A stretch of DNA of 64,000 nt, from assembly GCF_001182045.1 (NCBI RefSeq), contig NZ_CVTY01000005.1, forward strand, positions 186,001-250,000, read 5' to 3'. The notes beneath the pieces are model-generated. The model worked only from the letters and a program-made list of their open reading frames with translations. It was not told the origin of the DNA and made no database searches. Positions within the stretch are counted from its first letter, which is position 1, and each line of letters begins with the position of its first letter. Position numbers and translations under genes: made by a program. Shown one piece after another: positions 46,785 through 56,153 of the stretch. This DNA is from Dakarella massiliensis (GTDB taxonomy: Bacteria; Pseudomonadota; Gammaproteobacteria; Burkholderiales; Burkholderiaceae_F).

Positions 46785-47408
46785 TTATTTGGCCGCTTCG
46801 TCGGGATGCTTCCCGAAGGGGGCGATCTTCCTCTGCGCGGACTGGAAGTTGCCGTCCGCGAGATCCGCCATGCAGTCGATGCCAGCCGCGATGCAGCTGG
46901 AAATGCCCTGCATCTGTTCGGGGGTCGGTTTGCCGAGCACGAAATCCACAACCTGGATTCGGAGGCCAAGCGTGCGGGGATGACCCGTACCGATACGGAG
47001 GCGCCAGAAGTTCGGGGTGGCGAGTTTCTGCGTGATGTCCTTCAGTCCGTTGTGACCGGCGTTGCCGCCGCCCTGCTTCAGCTTCATGCATCCGGGCAGG
47101 AGATCGAGCTCGTCATGGACGACAAGGATTTCCTCGGGCTCAATGTGGTAGTACTGGGCGAGAGCCTGTACGGCGGTGCCGGAACGGTTCATGTAGGTCG
47201 TCGGCTTCATCAGCCAGACATCGTGATGATCCAGTTCGACGCGGGTCACATAGGCGCTGAACTTCTTTTCTTCCGAAAAGTAAGCGTGAGAACGGCTGGC
47301 GAGTTCATCGGCGAACATGAAGCCCGCGTTGTGGCGCGTGCCATCGTATTCCGATCCGATATTGCCGAGACCGACAATGAGTGAGATTCCTTTCATCTGA
47401 GCGGGCAT
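46785..47408 (-). CDS. pth: Peptidyl-tRNA hydrolase
   Basis: Releases peptides from dropped-off peptidyl-tRNAs. 207 aa. IVGLGNIGSEYDGTRHNAGF has the catalytic His; KPTTYMNRSG, HDELDLLPG and KQGGGNAGHNGL follow in order. The start at MPAQM has AAGGAATT upstream; an ATG four codons later would also work. Located after rplY, with a terminator between. Order prs-rplY-pth-ychF is a classic translation cluster. Confidence 0.96.
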   Translation of the reverse strand: MPAQMKGISLIVGLGNIGSEYDGTRHNAGFMFADELASRSHAYFSEEKKFSAYVTRVELDHHDVWLMKPTTYMNRSGTAVQALAQYYHIEPEEILVVHDELDLLPGCMKLKQGGGNAGHNGLKDITQKLATPNFWRLRIGTGHPRTLGLRIQVVDFVLGKPTPEQMQGISSCIAAGIDCMADLADGNFQSAQRKIAPFGKHPDEAAK

Positions 47409-47487
47409 GATTCAGTAATTCCTTAAGCGTCTTACAGTACGCATTTCAGGGAGGAGGGAGTCCAGAGCGGCCTTCTTCTCAGGCCCT

Positions 47488-47522
47488 GAAAAAAAAGGCT
47501 CTTTCAAAGGAAAGAGCCTTTT
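47488..47522 (-). terminator. Rho-independent terminator of rplY
   Basis: 13-bp stem of AAAAGGCTCTTTC with GAAAGAGCCTTTT, followed on the minus strand by a T run. Confidence 0.88.
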
Positions 47523-47542
47523 CAGAGAAAAGCCGGGAAAGA

Positions 47543-48229
47543 TTACTCGGCCTTCTTCTCGCCTTCAGCGGCAGCAGCCGGAGCGGCAGCGCCTTCAGCC
47601 GGGGCGGCGGCTGCGGAAGCAGCAGCAGCAGCGGCGGCAGCGTCAGCGGCGGCATCAGCCTCTTCTTCCTTGAAGTCGGTGATGACGGTGGCGATCGGGG
47701 TGTCTTCACCGGGCTTCTCGACGACGGTAACGCCAGCCGGGAGGTTCAGATCGGAAGCACGCAGAATCGTCTGAGCGGTCATGTTGGACAGGTCAACATC
47801 GATGAACTCAGGCAGATCCTTCGGCAGGCAGTGAACTTCGAGGAAGGACACCAGGTGGCTGATAAGGCCCTTGCTGATCTTGACAGCCGGGCTGTTCTCG
47901 GCGCCGGCGAAGTGCAGCGGCACGCGCATATTCATCGGCTTGTTCGGATCCACACGCTGGAAGTCGATGTGCAGAACCTGCTGCTTGTAGGGATGCAGCT
48001 GGAAGGAACGCAGCACGACGAGCTGATCAACGCCGTCCAGATTCAGGGTCAGGACGGAGGAGTGGAACGCTTCCTTGCGAAGAGCATAGAAAATCGGGTT
48101 GTGATCGAGAACGATCGGCGTGGCAGCCTGGTCGTTGCCGTAGACAATGCCCGGAAGCTTGTTCTCGCGGCGCAGACGGCGGCTCGCACCCGTACCTTGC
48201 GCTTTACGTGTGGTTGCAGTGAAATTCAT
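47543..48229 (-). CDS. rplY: 50S ribosomal protein L25 (Ctc form)
   Basis: 228-aa long form of bL25 that binds 5S rRNA. Core domain: ATTRKAQGTGASRRLRRENKLPGIVYG, then the TL5-type C-terminal beta domain (HFAGAENSPAVKISKG, EVHCLPKDLPEFIDVDLS). The last 40 residues are an unusual Ala-rich acidic tail with long poly-Ala runs. Lies 57 bp after prs on the same strand, as in most proteobacteria. Confidence 0.95.
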   Translation of the reverse strand: MNFTATTRKAQGTGASRRLRRENKLPGIVYGNDQAATPIVLDHNPIFYALRKEAFHSSVLTLNLDGVDQLVVLRSFQLHPYKQQVLHIDFQRVDPNKPMNMRVPLHFAGAENSPAVKISKGLISHLVSFLEVHCLPKDLPEFIDVDLSNMTAQTILRASDLNLPAGVTVVEKPGEDTPIATVITDFKEEEADAAADAAAAAAAASAAAAPAEGAAAPAAAAEGEKKAE

Positions 48230-48286
48230 GGAAAAACTCCAAAATAAAAAATGGACCCGCCGCCGCGACCAGCAGCGGGTTTCTTG

Positions 48287-49237
48287 CTATTCCGCAAACA
48301 GAGAGCTTACGGAGGATTCGTTGGCGATGCGGGAAATCGTTTCGCCGATCAGAGCCGCGCAGGAGAGCTGGCGGATCTTCGGGCAGGCTTCAGCTTCGGG
48401 ACGAAGCGGAATCGTGTCCGTGATGACGAGCTCGTCGAGCGGGGAATTCGTGATACGGTCGACGGCATTTCCGGAAAGCACCGGGTGAGCAGCGTAGGCG
48501 AGAACACGGACAGCACCGCGTTCCTTCAGTGCGCTCGCGGCATTGCAGAGGGTGCCGGCGGTATCGACGATGTCGTCGGTAATCACGCAGGTACGGCCCT
48601 TCACTTCGCCGATGATGTTCATGATTTCAGCGACGTTGGCGCGGGGACGGCGCTTATCGATGATCGCGAGATCAACGTCAAGAGCCTTCGCCATCGCACG
48701 GGCGCGGACCACGCCGCCCACGTCAGGAGAAACGACCATCAGGTTCGGATACTGGTGAGCGAGGATGTCGTTCAGAAGCACCGGGGTGGAATAGATGTTA
48801 TCCACCGGAATGTCAAAGAAGCCCTGAATCTGATCGGCGTGAAGGTCCATCGTGAGGACACGGTCAACACCGACAGACTGCAGCATGTTCGCAACAACCT
48901 TCGCGCTAATGGCCACGCGGGCAGAACGCGGACGGCGATCCTGACGGGCATAGCCGTAGTACGGAATCGCGGCGGTAATTCTGCGGGCCGAAGCGCGGCG
49001 CAGAGCGTCCACCATGATCATCAGCTCCATCAGATTGTCGTTCGTCGGAGCACAGGTGCTCTGCAGCACGAAAACATCCTGACCACGAACGTTCTCGTTA
49101 ATCTCAACAGCAACCTCACCATCGGAGAAGCGGTTGACTGTTGCACGGCCCAATGGAATATTCAGGTGCTGCGTGACAGAAAGGGCAAGCTTCGGATTTG
49201 CATTGCCCGAGAAAACCATAAGGCTGTTCGAAACCAT
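48287..49237 (-). CDS. prs: Ribose-phosphate pyrophosphokinase
   Basis: Makes PRPP for nucleotide, His and Trp synthesis. 316 aa. [27 protein letters not shown] and [15 protein letters not shown] are followed by [20 protein letters not shown] (flexible loop). [17 protein letters not shown] and the PRPP loop [13 protein letters not shown] close the set. The tRNA-Gln gene lies just upstream in the same direction, so the two may be cotranscribed from the ispE side. Confidence 0.97.
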   Translation of the reverse strand: MVSNSLMVFSGNANPKLALSVTQHLNIPLGRATVNRFSDGEVAVEINENVRGQDVFVLQSTCAPTNDNLMELMIMVDALRRASARRITAAIPYYGYARQDRRPRSARVAISAKVVANMLQSVGVDRVLTMDLHADQIQGFFDIPVDNIYSTPVLLNDILAHQYPNLMVVSPDVGGVVRARAMAKALDVDLAIIDKRRPRANVAEIMNIIGEVKGRTCVITDDIVDTAGTLCNAASALKERGAVRVLAYAAHPVLSGNAVDRITNSPLDELVITDTIPLRPEAEACPKIRQLSCAALIGETISRIANESSVSSLFAE

Positions 49238-49341
49238 GATTTAGCTCTTAATCCTCGCAGGGCTTTCGTCCCGCAGTTGTATTAATCGTTCCATGCTGAC
49301 AGTACATGGAAGGGAAAAACAGGCAAAATGCCCTTTGTTTC

Positions 49342-49418
49342 TGGCAGGGGAGGCAGGACTCGAACCTGCGAATATCGGAATCAAAATCCGATGCCTTAAC
49401 CACCTTGGCGACTCCCCC
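49342..49418 (-). tRNA. tRNA-Gln (anticodon TTG)
   Basis: Cloverleaf read on the minus strand: acceptor GGGGGAG with CTCCCCT, giving a weak G1-U72 pair as expected for glutamine tRNA. The D-arm is TCGCCAAGG-type. The anticodon stem TCGGA/TCCGA carries loop TTTTGAT, giving anticodon TTG. The T-arm is GCAGG-TTCGAGT-CCTGC, followed by discriminator G and an encoded CCA. It lies between ispE and prs, its usual place. Confidence 0.95.
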
Positions 49419-49425
49419 GTCCTTG

Positions 49426-50316
49426 TCAAGAACCCGTCCCGCTGCGGAACCAATCCGACAGCGGATGACGTTCTAAGCTTTTTACTGCATAGCCTGACCA
49501 CCCTTCAGGAAGGTTTTCCAATACCCGTTTGGCATCTGATCCGCTCTGGAGCGGAAGAAAAACCGCTGAACCTGAACCCGTCATACGGACCGACCCAAAG
49601 GGAGAAAGCATTTGTATGGCTTGTCTGACGGCGGGTGTGGACTGTGTGACGACAGGCTGTAAGTCATTGTGGCCAAAGCCAAAGTGAAAAGCCTTGTCCT
49701 GATAAAGGCAGGAAAGACCGCTAATTTTCGGTGATAGCGGCGGTGTTGTCAAGTCAAAATCCCGAAACGCGCGATCTGTGGCAGAGAATGCGCCGGGGTA
49801 CACAATCAGGAAATCGTGCGCCGGAACGGGGATCGGCGTGATTCGTTCCCCGATTCCTTCCACGAAGGCGTTTTCACCCTGAATAAAAAACGGAACATCG
49901 GCTCCAAGCTCGGTGCCCCAGGCGGCAAGCTCCTCGCGGGAGACCCCGAGATCCCAGAGGCGGTTAAGACCGATCAGCGTGGTAGCCGCGTCGGAAGAGC
50001 CGCCGCCGAGACCGGCGCCTGACGGAATACGTTTCGTGACACAGATTTCCGCGCCCTTCCGGCACCCGGTCTTTTCCTGCAGGAGTCTCGCGGCCCGCAG
50101 ACAGAGATCGGAGGGGTTATCCGCCATGTCGCCCGTGCGGACCAGGCCGCCTTCGGCTCGCTCCGTGAGACTCACGGAGTCCGCGAGCGAGATCAGCAGA
50201 AAAACGGACTCAAGCAGGTGATAGCCATCTTCCCGGATGCCGACAATATGGAGAAAGAGATTGATTTTCGCCGGGGCCGGTAGATCGAGAAAGGCTTTCG
50301 GAAGATCAGGATGCAT
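49426..50316 (-). CDS. ispE: 4-diphosphocytidyl-2-C-methyl-D-erythritol kinase
   Basis: GHMP kinase of the MEP isoprenoid pathway. 296 aa from MHPDLPKAF, which overlaps the lolB end by 11 bp; an earlier start would run deeper into lolB. PAPAKINLFLHIVGIREDGYH begins the fold, GAGLGGGSSDAATTL is the ATP loop, and MTGSGSAVF closes it. The C-terminus reaches to 8 bp before the tRNA-Gln gene. Confidence 0.96.
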   Translation of the reverse strand: MHPDLPKAFLDLPAPAKINLFLHIVGIREDGYHLLESVFLLISLADSVSLTERAEGGLVRTGDMADNPSDLCLRAARLLQEKTGCRKGAEICVTKRIPSGAGLGGGSSDAATTLIGLNRLWDLGVSREELAAWGTELGADVPFFIQGENAFVEGIGERITPIPVPAHDFLIVYPGAFSATDRAFRDFDLTTPPLSPKISGLSCLYQDKAFHFGFGHNDLQPVVTQSTPAVRQAIQMLSPFGSVRMTGSGSAVFLPLQSGSDAKRVLENLPEGWSGYAVKSLERHPLSDWFRSGTGS

Positions 50317-50842
50317 TGGCTTCTCGCTTATCGATAGTGACGGTGAGGCGGACGGAAGGCGCGGCTGCGCTCTCCGCTCGGGTAACACGGACTAGCTTCG
50401 GGAGTCCGTCAGCCGTCTTCGTGAGGAACTCAATCCTCCAGGGCGGGGCCGACAGTTCATCACCGGGAGGCGGTGAGCTGAGCCACCCCATCATTTCGGT
50501 AACAGGGAATGAGAACCCGAGCTCATTCATCATGAGCCGCTCAGGTGTCCGGTCAGAGAGTTTCTTCCCGTCACTGGTCTCGAGCGTGGTGAGCTGCGGT
50601 GAAACCGTGATCCGGGCAAGAATGCCGGTGAGCGGGTGCCCGAGCTCCAGCACCGTGGAAGAGCCTGCCCGGGTGAGTGTGAAAGAGCCCGTCTGGCTCT
50701 CCTTCCGTCCCCGAAACTCGGTTACCGTGCTGAAACGTCCTTCAATTTTTTCCGCGAAACTCCCTGTCTGGGGTCCCAGGGAGGAGCAGGCCGCCGTGAG
50801 CGCGGACGCTGCGAGACCGAGGAGCAGTGTGCGGCGTTTCAT
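50306..50842 (-). CDS. lolB: Outer-membrane lipoprotein insertion factor LolB
   Basis: 178-aa lipoprotein with signal peptide and lipobox LTAAC (acylated Cys19). The mature part shows GRFSTVTEFRGRKESQTGSF, the LELGHPLTGILARI strand and WLSSPPPG near the middle, as in LolB. It accepts lipoproteins from LolA and inserts them into the outer membrane. Overlaps the TPR gene by 4 bp and ispE by 11 bp, forming one operon. Sequence similarity in this family is low, so context adds weight. Confidence 0.85.
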   Translation of the reverse strand: MKRRTLLLGLAASALTAACSSLGPQTGSFAEKIEGRFSTVTEFRGRKESQTGSFTLTRAGSSTVLELGHPLTGILARITVSPQLTTLETSDGKKLSDRTPERLMMNELGFSFPVTEMMGWLSSPPPGDELSAPPWRIEFLTKTADGLPKLVRVTRAESAAAPSVRLTVTIDKREANAS

Positions 50843-52575
50843 TTCAGACCGAACTTCTTACGGAAGGCCGGGAGAGACTGGTCATCCGGATGCTGCGCCG
50901 CCCATTTATCAAGCTCAGCCTGAGCCGCCGTGCGGTCCCCGGCCTGAGTGAGTACGGTGAGCAGGTGTTCAACAGTTTCCGCGTCGTAGCGCAGACTGAG
51001 TGAGGACTCAAGGAACTGCTTCGCCTTCTCGTAATTCTTCAGCCGGTAGTAGACCCAGCCAAGTGAATCGAGGATATAGGGGTCTCTCGGTTTCAGCGTA
51101 TTGGCCTTTTCGACAAGCCGGAGCGCTTCCCGCAGCTGCACATTCCGCTCGGCGAAGATGTAGCCAAGCGCGTTGTAGCCGGTGGAGGAATTGGGGCGGA
51201 GCGCAATGTACTTCCGAAGATAGAATTCGACGCCCTGCAGATCGTTCACTTTGTCAGCCTGCATGGCGGTGCTGTAGAGAAAGTCCGGCGCATTGCTGAC
51301 CGTTTTTGCGGTCTGCTGCATGGCGTCGTAGGCCTGCCAGGGCTGGTTCGCGGCGTTCAGCAGCTGACTGAGCGCTGTGGTGATCGCGATCTTTCCCTCG
51401 TCAGCCTTGGGCTTCGCCTGCTCAAGCACGGCAATGGCGCGGTCCGGGCGGCCGGTTTTCTGATAGATGTCGGCAGAGCGGAGACGGGCCGCGACATAGT
51501 ACTTGCCGTCAGTTACCTGTTCGTACCAGCCGAGCGCGTCTTCAGGGCGCAGCTGATTTTCGGAGAGAAAACCGAGCCGGATGTAGGCGAGATTCCTTTC
51601 GTCAGCCGGGGCATTCTGCTCCGTCTTCAGGAAAGTGCTGTATGCGGTTTCGGCGATTTTGAGTTCGCCGTTCTGCTCAGCCATTTCGCCGAGCTGAATC
51701 CATTGAGCGCCGGTGAGTTTCTTTGAGGTGAGAATTTTCGCCTGTACCGCGAATTCCGCTTTCTGCTTTCCTGCGAGAAGGCTCTGAGCGTATATAAGGC
51801 GCGTCGCGGAATCTTCCGGTGAGTCCTTCAGAAATTTTTTCAGCATATCGGCTGAGGTCTGAGGCTCAAGCGGCATCAGGGCGATCGCGGCCTGGCGGAT
51901 GACTGCCGGGTTCTGCGGAGCAGCCTTGATGGCGGAGCGGGCAAATCGCTCAGCGATATCGCGCCGGGCACCCTGAACCGCGACACTGCAGATAGCGAGA
52001 TCGACAGCGGGTTCACTGGTTTCATAAGGCTCAGCAAGAGAGGTGAGAAGCGGCAGGGCCTTATCAATCCTCTGGCCGTTCAGGGACGCGAAGATTTGCT
52101 GGAATACTACAGATGGGCGGCTCTGGGTCTTCAGGTATTTGGCAAAGGCGGGCTCGGCCGCATCGAAGTTTCCGCTTCTCAGCGCCTCGTACGCGGCAGG
52201 CACTTCAGCTTCAGGCGTGCCGGCGGTAAGTTTTGACCAGAGCGCCAGAGCTTCACTTGCCTCCTTCGGGGCTGCTGAAAGATTGGCGATCGCGAAAGCC
52301 CTGCGGGCAATGCCAGGGTTCCCTGTCTTTTTCGCCTCTTCCATCAGCGTGAGGAAGGCGGATCCGGACTGATGACGCTGCACGGCAATTTCAGACGCAA
52401 TGAGACTGAAAAGCACATCGCTCGTCAGAGCAGGGTAGGAGTAGGAGTCAGCCTTCTCCGCGGCAGCCTCTTTGCTGTCGCCCGGAATTTCCTGCGCCGA
52501 ACTGAAATCCGGCGCTGAGGAAAGCATGATTCCTGCCAGCATGCAGGGCAGAACGTGGGAGAAAGCTGTTTTCAT
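50839..52575 (-). CDS. Tetratricopeptide-repeat periplasmic protein
   Basis: 578 aa from MKTAFSHVLPCML, where a signal peptide begins; the longer frame adds 73 residues without homology-like features. The body is helical TPR-type repeats, clearest at the C-terminus (GYNALGYIFAERN, DPYILDSLGWVYYRLKNYEKA, AETVEHLLTVLTQAGDR). The order TPR-lolB-ispE is conserved in betaproteobacteria, but the molecular role of the TPR protein is not known. Divergent from mutY across 112 bp. Confidence 0.85.
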   Translation of the reverse strand: MKTAFSHVLPCMLAGIMLSSAPDFSSAQEIPGDSKEAAAEKADSYSYPALTSDVLFSLIASEIAVQRHQSGSAFLTLMEEAKKTGNPGIARRAFAIANLSAAPKEASEALALWSKLTAGTPEAEVPAAYEALRSGNFDAAEPAFAKYLKTQSRPSVVFQQIFASLNGQRIDKALPLLTSLAEPYETSEPAVDLAICSVAVQGARRDIAERFARSAIKAAPQNPAVIRQAAIALMPLEPQTSADMLKKFLKDSPEDSATRLIYAQSLLAGKQKAEFAVQAKILTSKKLTGAQWIQLGEMAEQNGELKIAETAYSTFLKTEQNAPADERNLAYIRLGFLSENQLRPEDALGWYEQVTDGKYYVAARLRSADIYQKTGRPDRAIAVLEQAKPKADEGKIAITTALSQLLNAANQPWQAYDAMQQTAKTVSNAPDFLYSTAMQADKVNDLQGVEFYLRKYIALRPNSSTGYNALGYIFAERNVQLREALRLVEKANTLKPRDPYILDSLGWVYYRLKNYEKAKQFLESSLSLRYDAETVEHLLTVLTQAGDRTAAQAELDKWAAQHPDDQSLPAFRKKFGLK

Positions 52576-52687
52576 AGACCCAAACAAAGTAAAGTGGCGG
52601 TTATCAGAGAAGTCTAATGAATTTAGCGAAATCCGTAGCAGGCGACCGAGATCGTCGGGAAACACCGTCTTCGGAAATGGAATAGAA

Positions 52688-53782
52688 ATGCATCTGGCAG
52701 AACAACTGATTGAGTGGCAGAAGCAGCATGGCCGGCATGATCTCCCGTGGCAGAAGACCCGGGATCCGTACCGCAGGTGGATATCGGAGATCATGCTGCA
52801 GCAGACTCAGGTCACGACCGTGATTCCTTACTATCTGAAATTTATCGAGGCCTTTCCGGATGTCGGGACTCTGGCAGCGGCTTCCGAGGATGATGTGCTC
52901 AGGCATTGGGCAGGGCTCGGTTACTACGCCCGGGGGCGGAACCTGCTTGCCTGCGCGAAGGCTGTTATGGCGTCCGGGGGCAAATTTCCGAAAAAACGGG
53001 AGGCGCTTGAAGCGCTGCCCGGAATCGGGCGGTCGACCGCGGCCGCCATTCTCTCCAGCTGCTGGGATATGCCGGAGGCCATTCTTGACGGCAATGCCAA
53101 GCGGGTTTTTGCGCGGTATTTCGGTGTGAAGCGGGGAGAAAGCGAAACGCTGTATCAGAAGAAGCTCTGGGAGATTGCCGAGGAGTCTGTGCCGCAGAAG
53201 GAGTGCGGCATTTATACCCAGTCGCTGATGGATCTTGGATCCATGGTCTGCCGGAGGTCCCGGCCGGACTGCGACAGCTGCCCGCTGCGGGATGGCTGCA
53301 AAGGATTTGCTTCCGGAGATCCTTCCGCGTTCCCGGGCGTGAAAAAGCGGGCGGAGAAACCGGTCCGCTCTTCTTCTTTCCTTGTCATCCGGTCGGGAAG
53401 CCGGCTTTGGTCTGTCCGCCGGGAAATGAAAGGGGTGTGGCAGGGGCTTTACTGTTTTCCGGAAGCGCCGGGCTGTGAAGAATTGCCCGATCCCACGGCT
53501 CTTCTCCCGGAGGGGGCTGCGGTACAGATGCCGCTGACTTACGCGGGACGGCTGCCACATGAATTTACTCATTACCGGCTCGAAATGCACTTCTGGGAAG
53601 GGGAGGCCAATCCTGACACGCTGCGGCACTTCACCGGAGGAAAGTGGATCGATATCCGGGACGCGGACGCTGAGGCACTGCCTTCCCCCGTTCTGAAATT
53701 TATCCGGACGAGATTCGCCGGGATCCTAGATCCGAGGGAGCTTGAGCGCCCGGTGACGGACGACGACACCGGCAATGCTTGA
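52688..53782 (+). CDS. mutY: A/G-specific adenine DNA glycosylase
   Basis: Removes adenine mispaired with 8-oxoguanine. 364 aa. Catalytic Glu34 lies in WISEIMLQQTQV and Asp134 in ILDGNAKRVFARY. The HhH motif is LEALPGIGRSTAAAIL. The 4Fe-4S ligands are Cys188-x6-Cys195-x2-Cys198-x5-Cys204. A C-terminal Nudix-like domain (about 225-345) reads the oxidised base. The ATG is chosen by fold and the purine-rich GGAAATGGAATAGAA upstream. The last 57 bp overlap the convergent rapZ end. Confidence 0.95.
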   Translation: MHLAEQLIEWQKQHGRHDLPWQKTRDPYRRWISEIMLQQTQVTTVIPYYLKFIEAFPDVGTLAAASEDDVLRHWAGLGYYARGRNLLACAKAVMASGGKFPKKREALEALPGIGRSTAAAILSSCWDMPEAILDGNAKRVFARYFGVKRGESETLYQKKLWEIAEESVPQKECGIYTQSLMDLGSMVCRRSRPDCDSCPLRDGCKGFASGDPSAFPGVKKRAEKPVRSSSFLVIRSGSRLWSVRREMKGVWQGLYCFPEAPGCEELPDPTALLPEGAAVQMPLTYAGRLPHEFTHYRLEMHFWEGEANPDTLRHFTGGKWIDIRDADAEALPSPVLKFIRTRFAGILDPRELERPVTDDDTGNA

Positions 53783-54586
53783 GAAGCGCCGGTAGAGTTC
53801 TTCCGCCACGAAAACCGAACGGTGCTGCCCGCCGGTGCAGCCGATGCAGATTGTGAGATAGTGCCGACCCTGGGCTCTGAATCCGGGAATCCATTTGCGA
53901 AGGAATGTCTCGATATTGGACACCATTTCAAGAACCTCAGGCTGGCTCTTCAGAAAGTCGATCACCGGCTTGTCCTGCCCGGTGAGAGGACGAAGCGCCG
54001 TGTTGTAGTAGGGGTTCGGGAGGTTCCGGACGTCGAAAACAAAGTCCGCCGCGACCGGGATTCCCTTTTTGAACGCGAAGGATTCAAAGGAAATTGTCAT
54101 TTCCGAGGCGGGCGCGTTGATGAACTGACGGATCCAGGCTTTCAGCATGGAAGGCGTGAGATCCGAGGTGTCGAGCACGAACCCGTCCTCGAGGCTCATG
54201 AGAGAGCGCTCCTGAGCTATCGCTTCCTGCAGGCCTGTCTGATCACCGGGTTCGCGGTTAAGAGGCGTCAGCGGATGACGGCGGCGGGTTTCGGAGAATC
54301 GCTGGACGAGAGCCGGCGTGGATGCGGTCAGAGCGAGTATCCGGACATCAATTCCAAGATCCTTAAGGGCCTGGCACTGGCGCAGAGCCGTCTGGGGGGC
54401 GGCTTTGGAGCGGATGTCGACAGAAACCGCGACTTTCTCCTGACCGCGGTCCCTGAGAGACTGAATAACCGGAACGATAAAATCGACCGGCAGATTATCA
54501 ATGCAGTAGTAACCGCTGTCCTCGAGCTGCCGGATGGCAACGGACTTTCCTGATCCTGATAGACCTGTAACGGCGATGACCTGCAT
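53726..54586 (-). CDS. rapZ: RNase adapter protein RapZ
   Basis: 286-aa P-loop protein that binds GlmZ-type small RNA or GlcN6P-related signals. Walker A is GLSGSGKSVAIRQLED (8-23). The DNLPVDFIVPV stretch and FAFKKGIPVAADFVFDVR follow. The C-terminal IGCTGGQHRSVFVAEEL phosphate-loop motif completes the family. It starts 64 bp after the rpoN stop, and its 3' end lies inside mutY on the opposite strand. Confidence 0.95.
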   Translation of the reverse strand: MQVIAVTGLSGSGKSVAIRQLEDSGYYCIDNLPVDFIVPVIQSLRDRGQEKVAVSVDIRSKAAPQTALRQCQALKDLGIDVRILALTASTPALVQRFSETRRRHPLTPLNREPGDQTGLQEAIAQERSLMSLEDGFVLDTSDLTPSMLKAWIRQFINAPASEMTISFESFAFKKGIPVAADFVFDVRNLPNPYYNTALRPLTGQDKPVIDFLKSQPEVLEMVSNIETFLRKWIPGFRAQGRHYLTICIGCTGGQHRSVFVAEELYRRFSSIAGVVVRHRALKLPRI

Positions 54587-54603
54587 GACAAAAGGCTCCC
54601 AAT

Positions 54604-54626
54604 AGGCACCTCGGGGGTCGGTGCCT
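54604..54626 (-). terminator. Hairpin between rpoN and rapZ
   Basis: 7-bp stem AGGCACC with GGTGCCT around a C/G-rich loop. The minus strand after it is not a clean T run, so it may attenuate rather than end transcription. Confidence 0.4.
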
Positions 54627-54649
54627 TCCTATGTCATTTAATTCTATCG

Positions 54650-56128
54650 TTAAATTTTTTTCCTCAGAGACGCCGGCAGGATTTTTTCCTGTTCACGGTA
54701 TTTCGCAACCGTACGCCGCGCGACCTGGTAGCCCTTTTCTTTCAGAAGCTCGGAAAGCTTGGCGTCTGACAGCGGTTTGGCGGCAGGTTCTTCCGCGATG
54801 AGGGCCCGGATCAGTGACCGGATGGCTTTGGAGGAAACCGCGTCACCGCTCTCCGCCGCGACGTGTGAGCTGAAGAAGTACTTCAGTTCGAAGATTCCGG
54901 CGGGCGACTGAAGGTATTTGCCGTTTGTGGCGCGGGAGATGGTGGACTCGTGAAGTCCGGTGTCGGCCGCAATATCCTTCAGCACCATCGGGGTCAGCGC
55001 TTTTTCCCCGCTGCTGAAAAATGCCTGCTGCCGGTTGACGATTGACTGGGCGACACGGAGCATGGTGCTGTAACGCTGCTCCACGCTGCGGATGAAAACC
55101 TTCGCCTGGGCTGCCTTTTCGCGCCAGGGCGTTTCGGCCGGGCTCTTTTTGGCAGCTGAAGAGGCAAGATCCGCAAGCTGCGGATTCAGGCTGAGAGCTG
55201 GAGTCGAAGCCGGATTCAGAGCTGCTGTCCACACACCGTTTTTCCGGGTAACAAGAATATCCGGAACGGCATACTGCACCGCGTCGTTCTTGAAATCAGA
55301 GGCCGGATGGGGGTTGAGAGACTGAATGATCCTGTAGACCGACTTCAGTTCATCATCCGTACAGGACAGCGTTCTTTTCAGTTTGGCGTAGTCCTTGTGA
55401 GCCAATGCGCCAAGGCTGCCGGTGAGAGCGGTCTCCGCGAGACTGATCAGCCGAGGCGGGAGATCGGGAACGGATTCCCCGAGGAGCTTCAGCTGCAGGG
55501 CGAGAGACTCCGAGACCGAGTAGACGCCGATTCCCGCGGGATCCAGGGACTGAAGCGCCAGAAGGGCCCGATGCCAAGCTCCGAAGTCAGCCGGATCCGA
55601 TCCGGTCTGACGGGCAAAGGAATCCGCCATTTCCTCAAGCGGTGTCTCGAAGAGTCCGTTTTCATCCAGTTCGCCGACCAGGTAGGAAACCTTTTCCTTC
55701 ACCTCGGGGGGTTCTCTGAGGAAGGGAATCTGGGCTTCCAGATGCTCCTGCAGTGTTTCGGAGGTTTCCACCCAGTCGAGCGGGGAGGTGTCGGTGTTCG
55801 GGTCGCCGTGGCCCCATGATGCCTGGGAAAAATTCAGCTCTCCGAAGCTGTCATGAGCCGGGCTGAAATCCCCCTCGGGATTGCCGCCTGCGTCATCACT
55901 GCTCTGAATCACTCTTGCGTCAGGCTTCCGCACGGGTTCCTGAACCGGGTCGGCGTGTTCCTCCTGAGCCTGCGGCTCAGTGACCTCGAGAAAAGGATTG
56001 TCATCCGAAACCCGATGAATCTCGTCCAGAAGTTCGGCGGACGACAGCCCCAGCACCTCAATTGCCTGCTGCAGCTGAGGTGTCAGCACCATGCGCTGGC
56101 CTTGCTGGAGTTTCAGATCATTCGGCAT
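54650..56128 (-). CDS. rpoN: RNA polymerase sigma-54 factor
   Basis: 492-aa sigma factor for activator-dependent promoters. Region I is LKLQQGQRMVLTPQLQQAIE. An acidic region II follows (about 60-120), then the core-binding and HTH region. The RpoN box is ARRTVAKYRE (475-484) near the C-terminus. Located 25 bp after lptB, as in most proteobacteria. The genes usually found next (hpf, ptsN, hprK) are missing and rapZ follows directly. Confidence 0.97.
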   Translation of the reverse strand: MPNDLKLQQGQRMVLTPQLQQAIEVLGLSSAELLDEIHRVSDDNPFLEVTEPQAQEEHADPVQEPVRKPDARVIQSSDDAGGNPEGDFSPAHDSFGELNFSQASWGHGDPNTDTSPLDWVETSETLQEHLEAQIPFLREPPEVKEKVSYLVGELDENGLFETPLEEMADSFARQTGSDPADFGAWHRALLALQSLDPAGIGVYSVSESLALQLKLLGESVPDLPPRLISLAETALTGSLGALAHKDYAKLKRTLSCTDDELKSVYRIIQSLNPHPASDFKNDAVQYAVPDILVTRKNGVWTAALNPASTPALSLNPQLADLASSAAKKSPAETPWREKAAQAKVFIRSVEQRYSTMLRVAQSIVNRQQAFFSSGEKALTPMVLKDIAADTGLHESTISRATNGKYLQSPAGIFELKYFFSSHVAAESGDAVSSKAIRSLIRALIAEEPAAKPLSDAKLSELLKEKGYQVARRTVAKYREQEKILPASLRKKI

Positions 56129-56153
56129 ATTCCGGACCCGGAGTGATCAGCTT

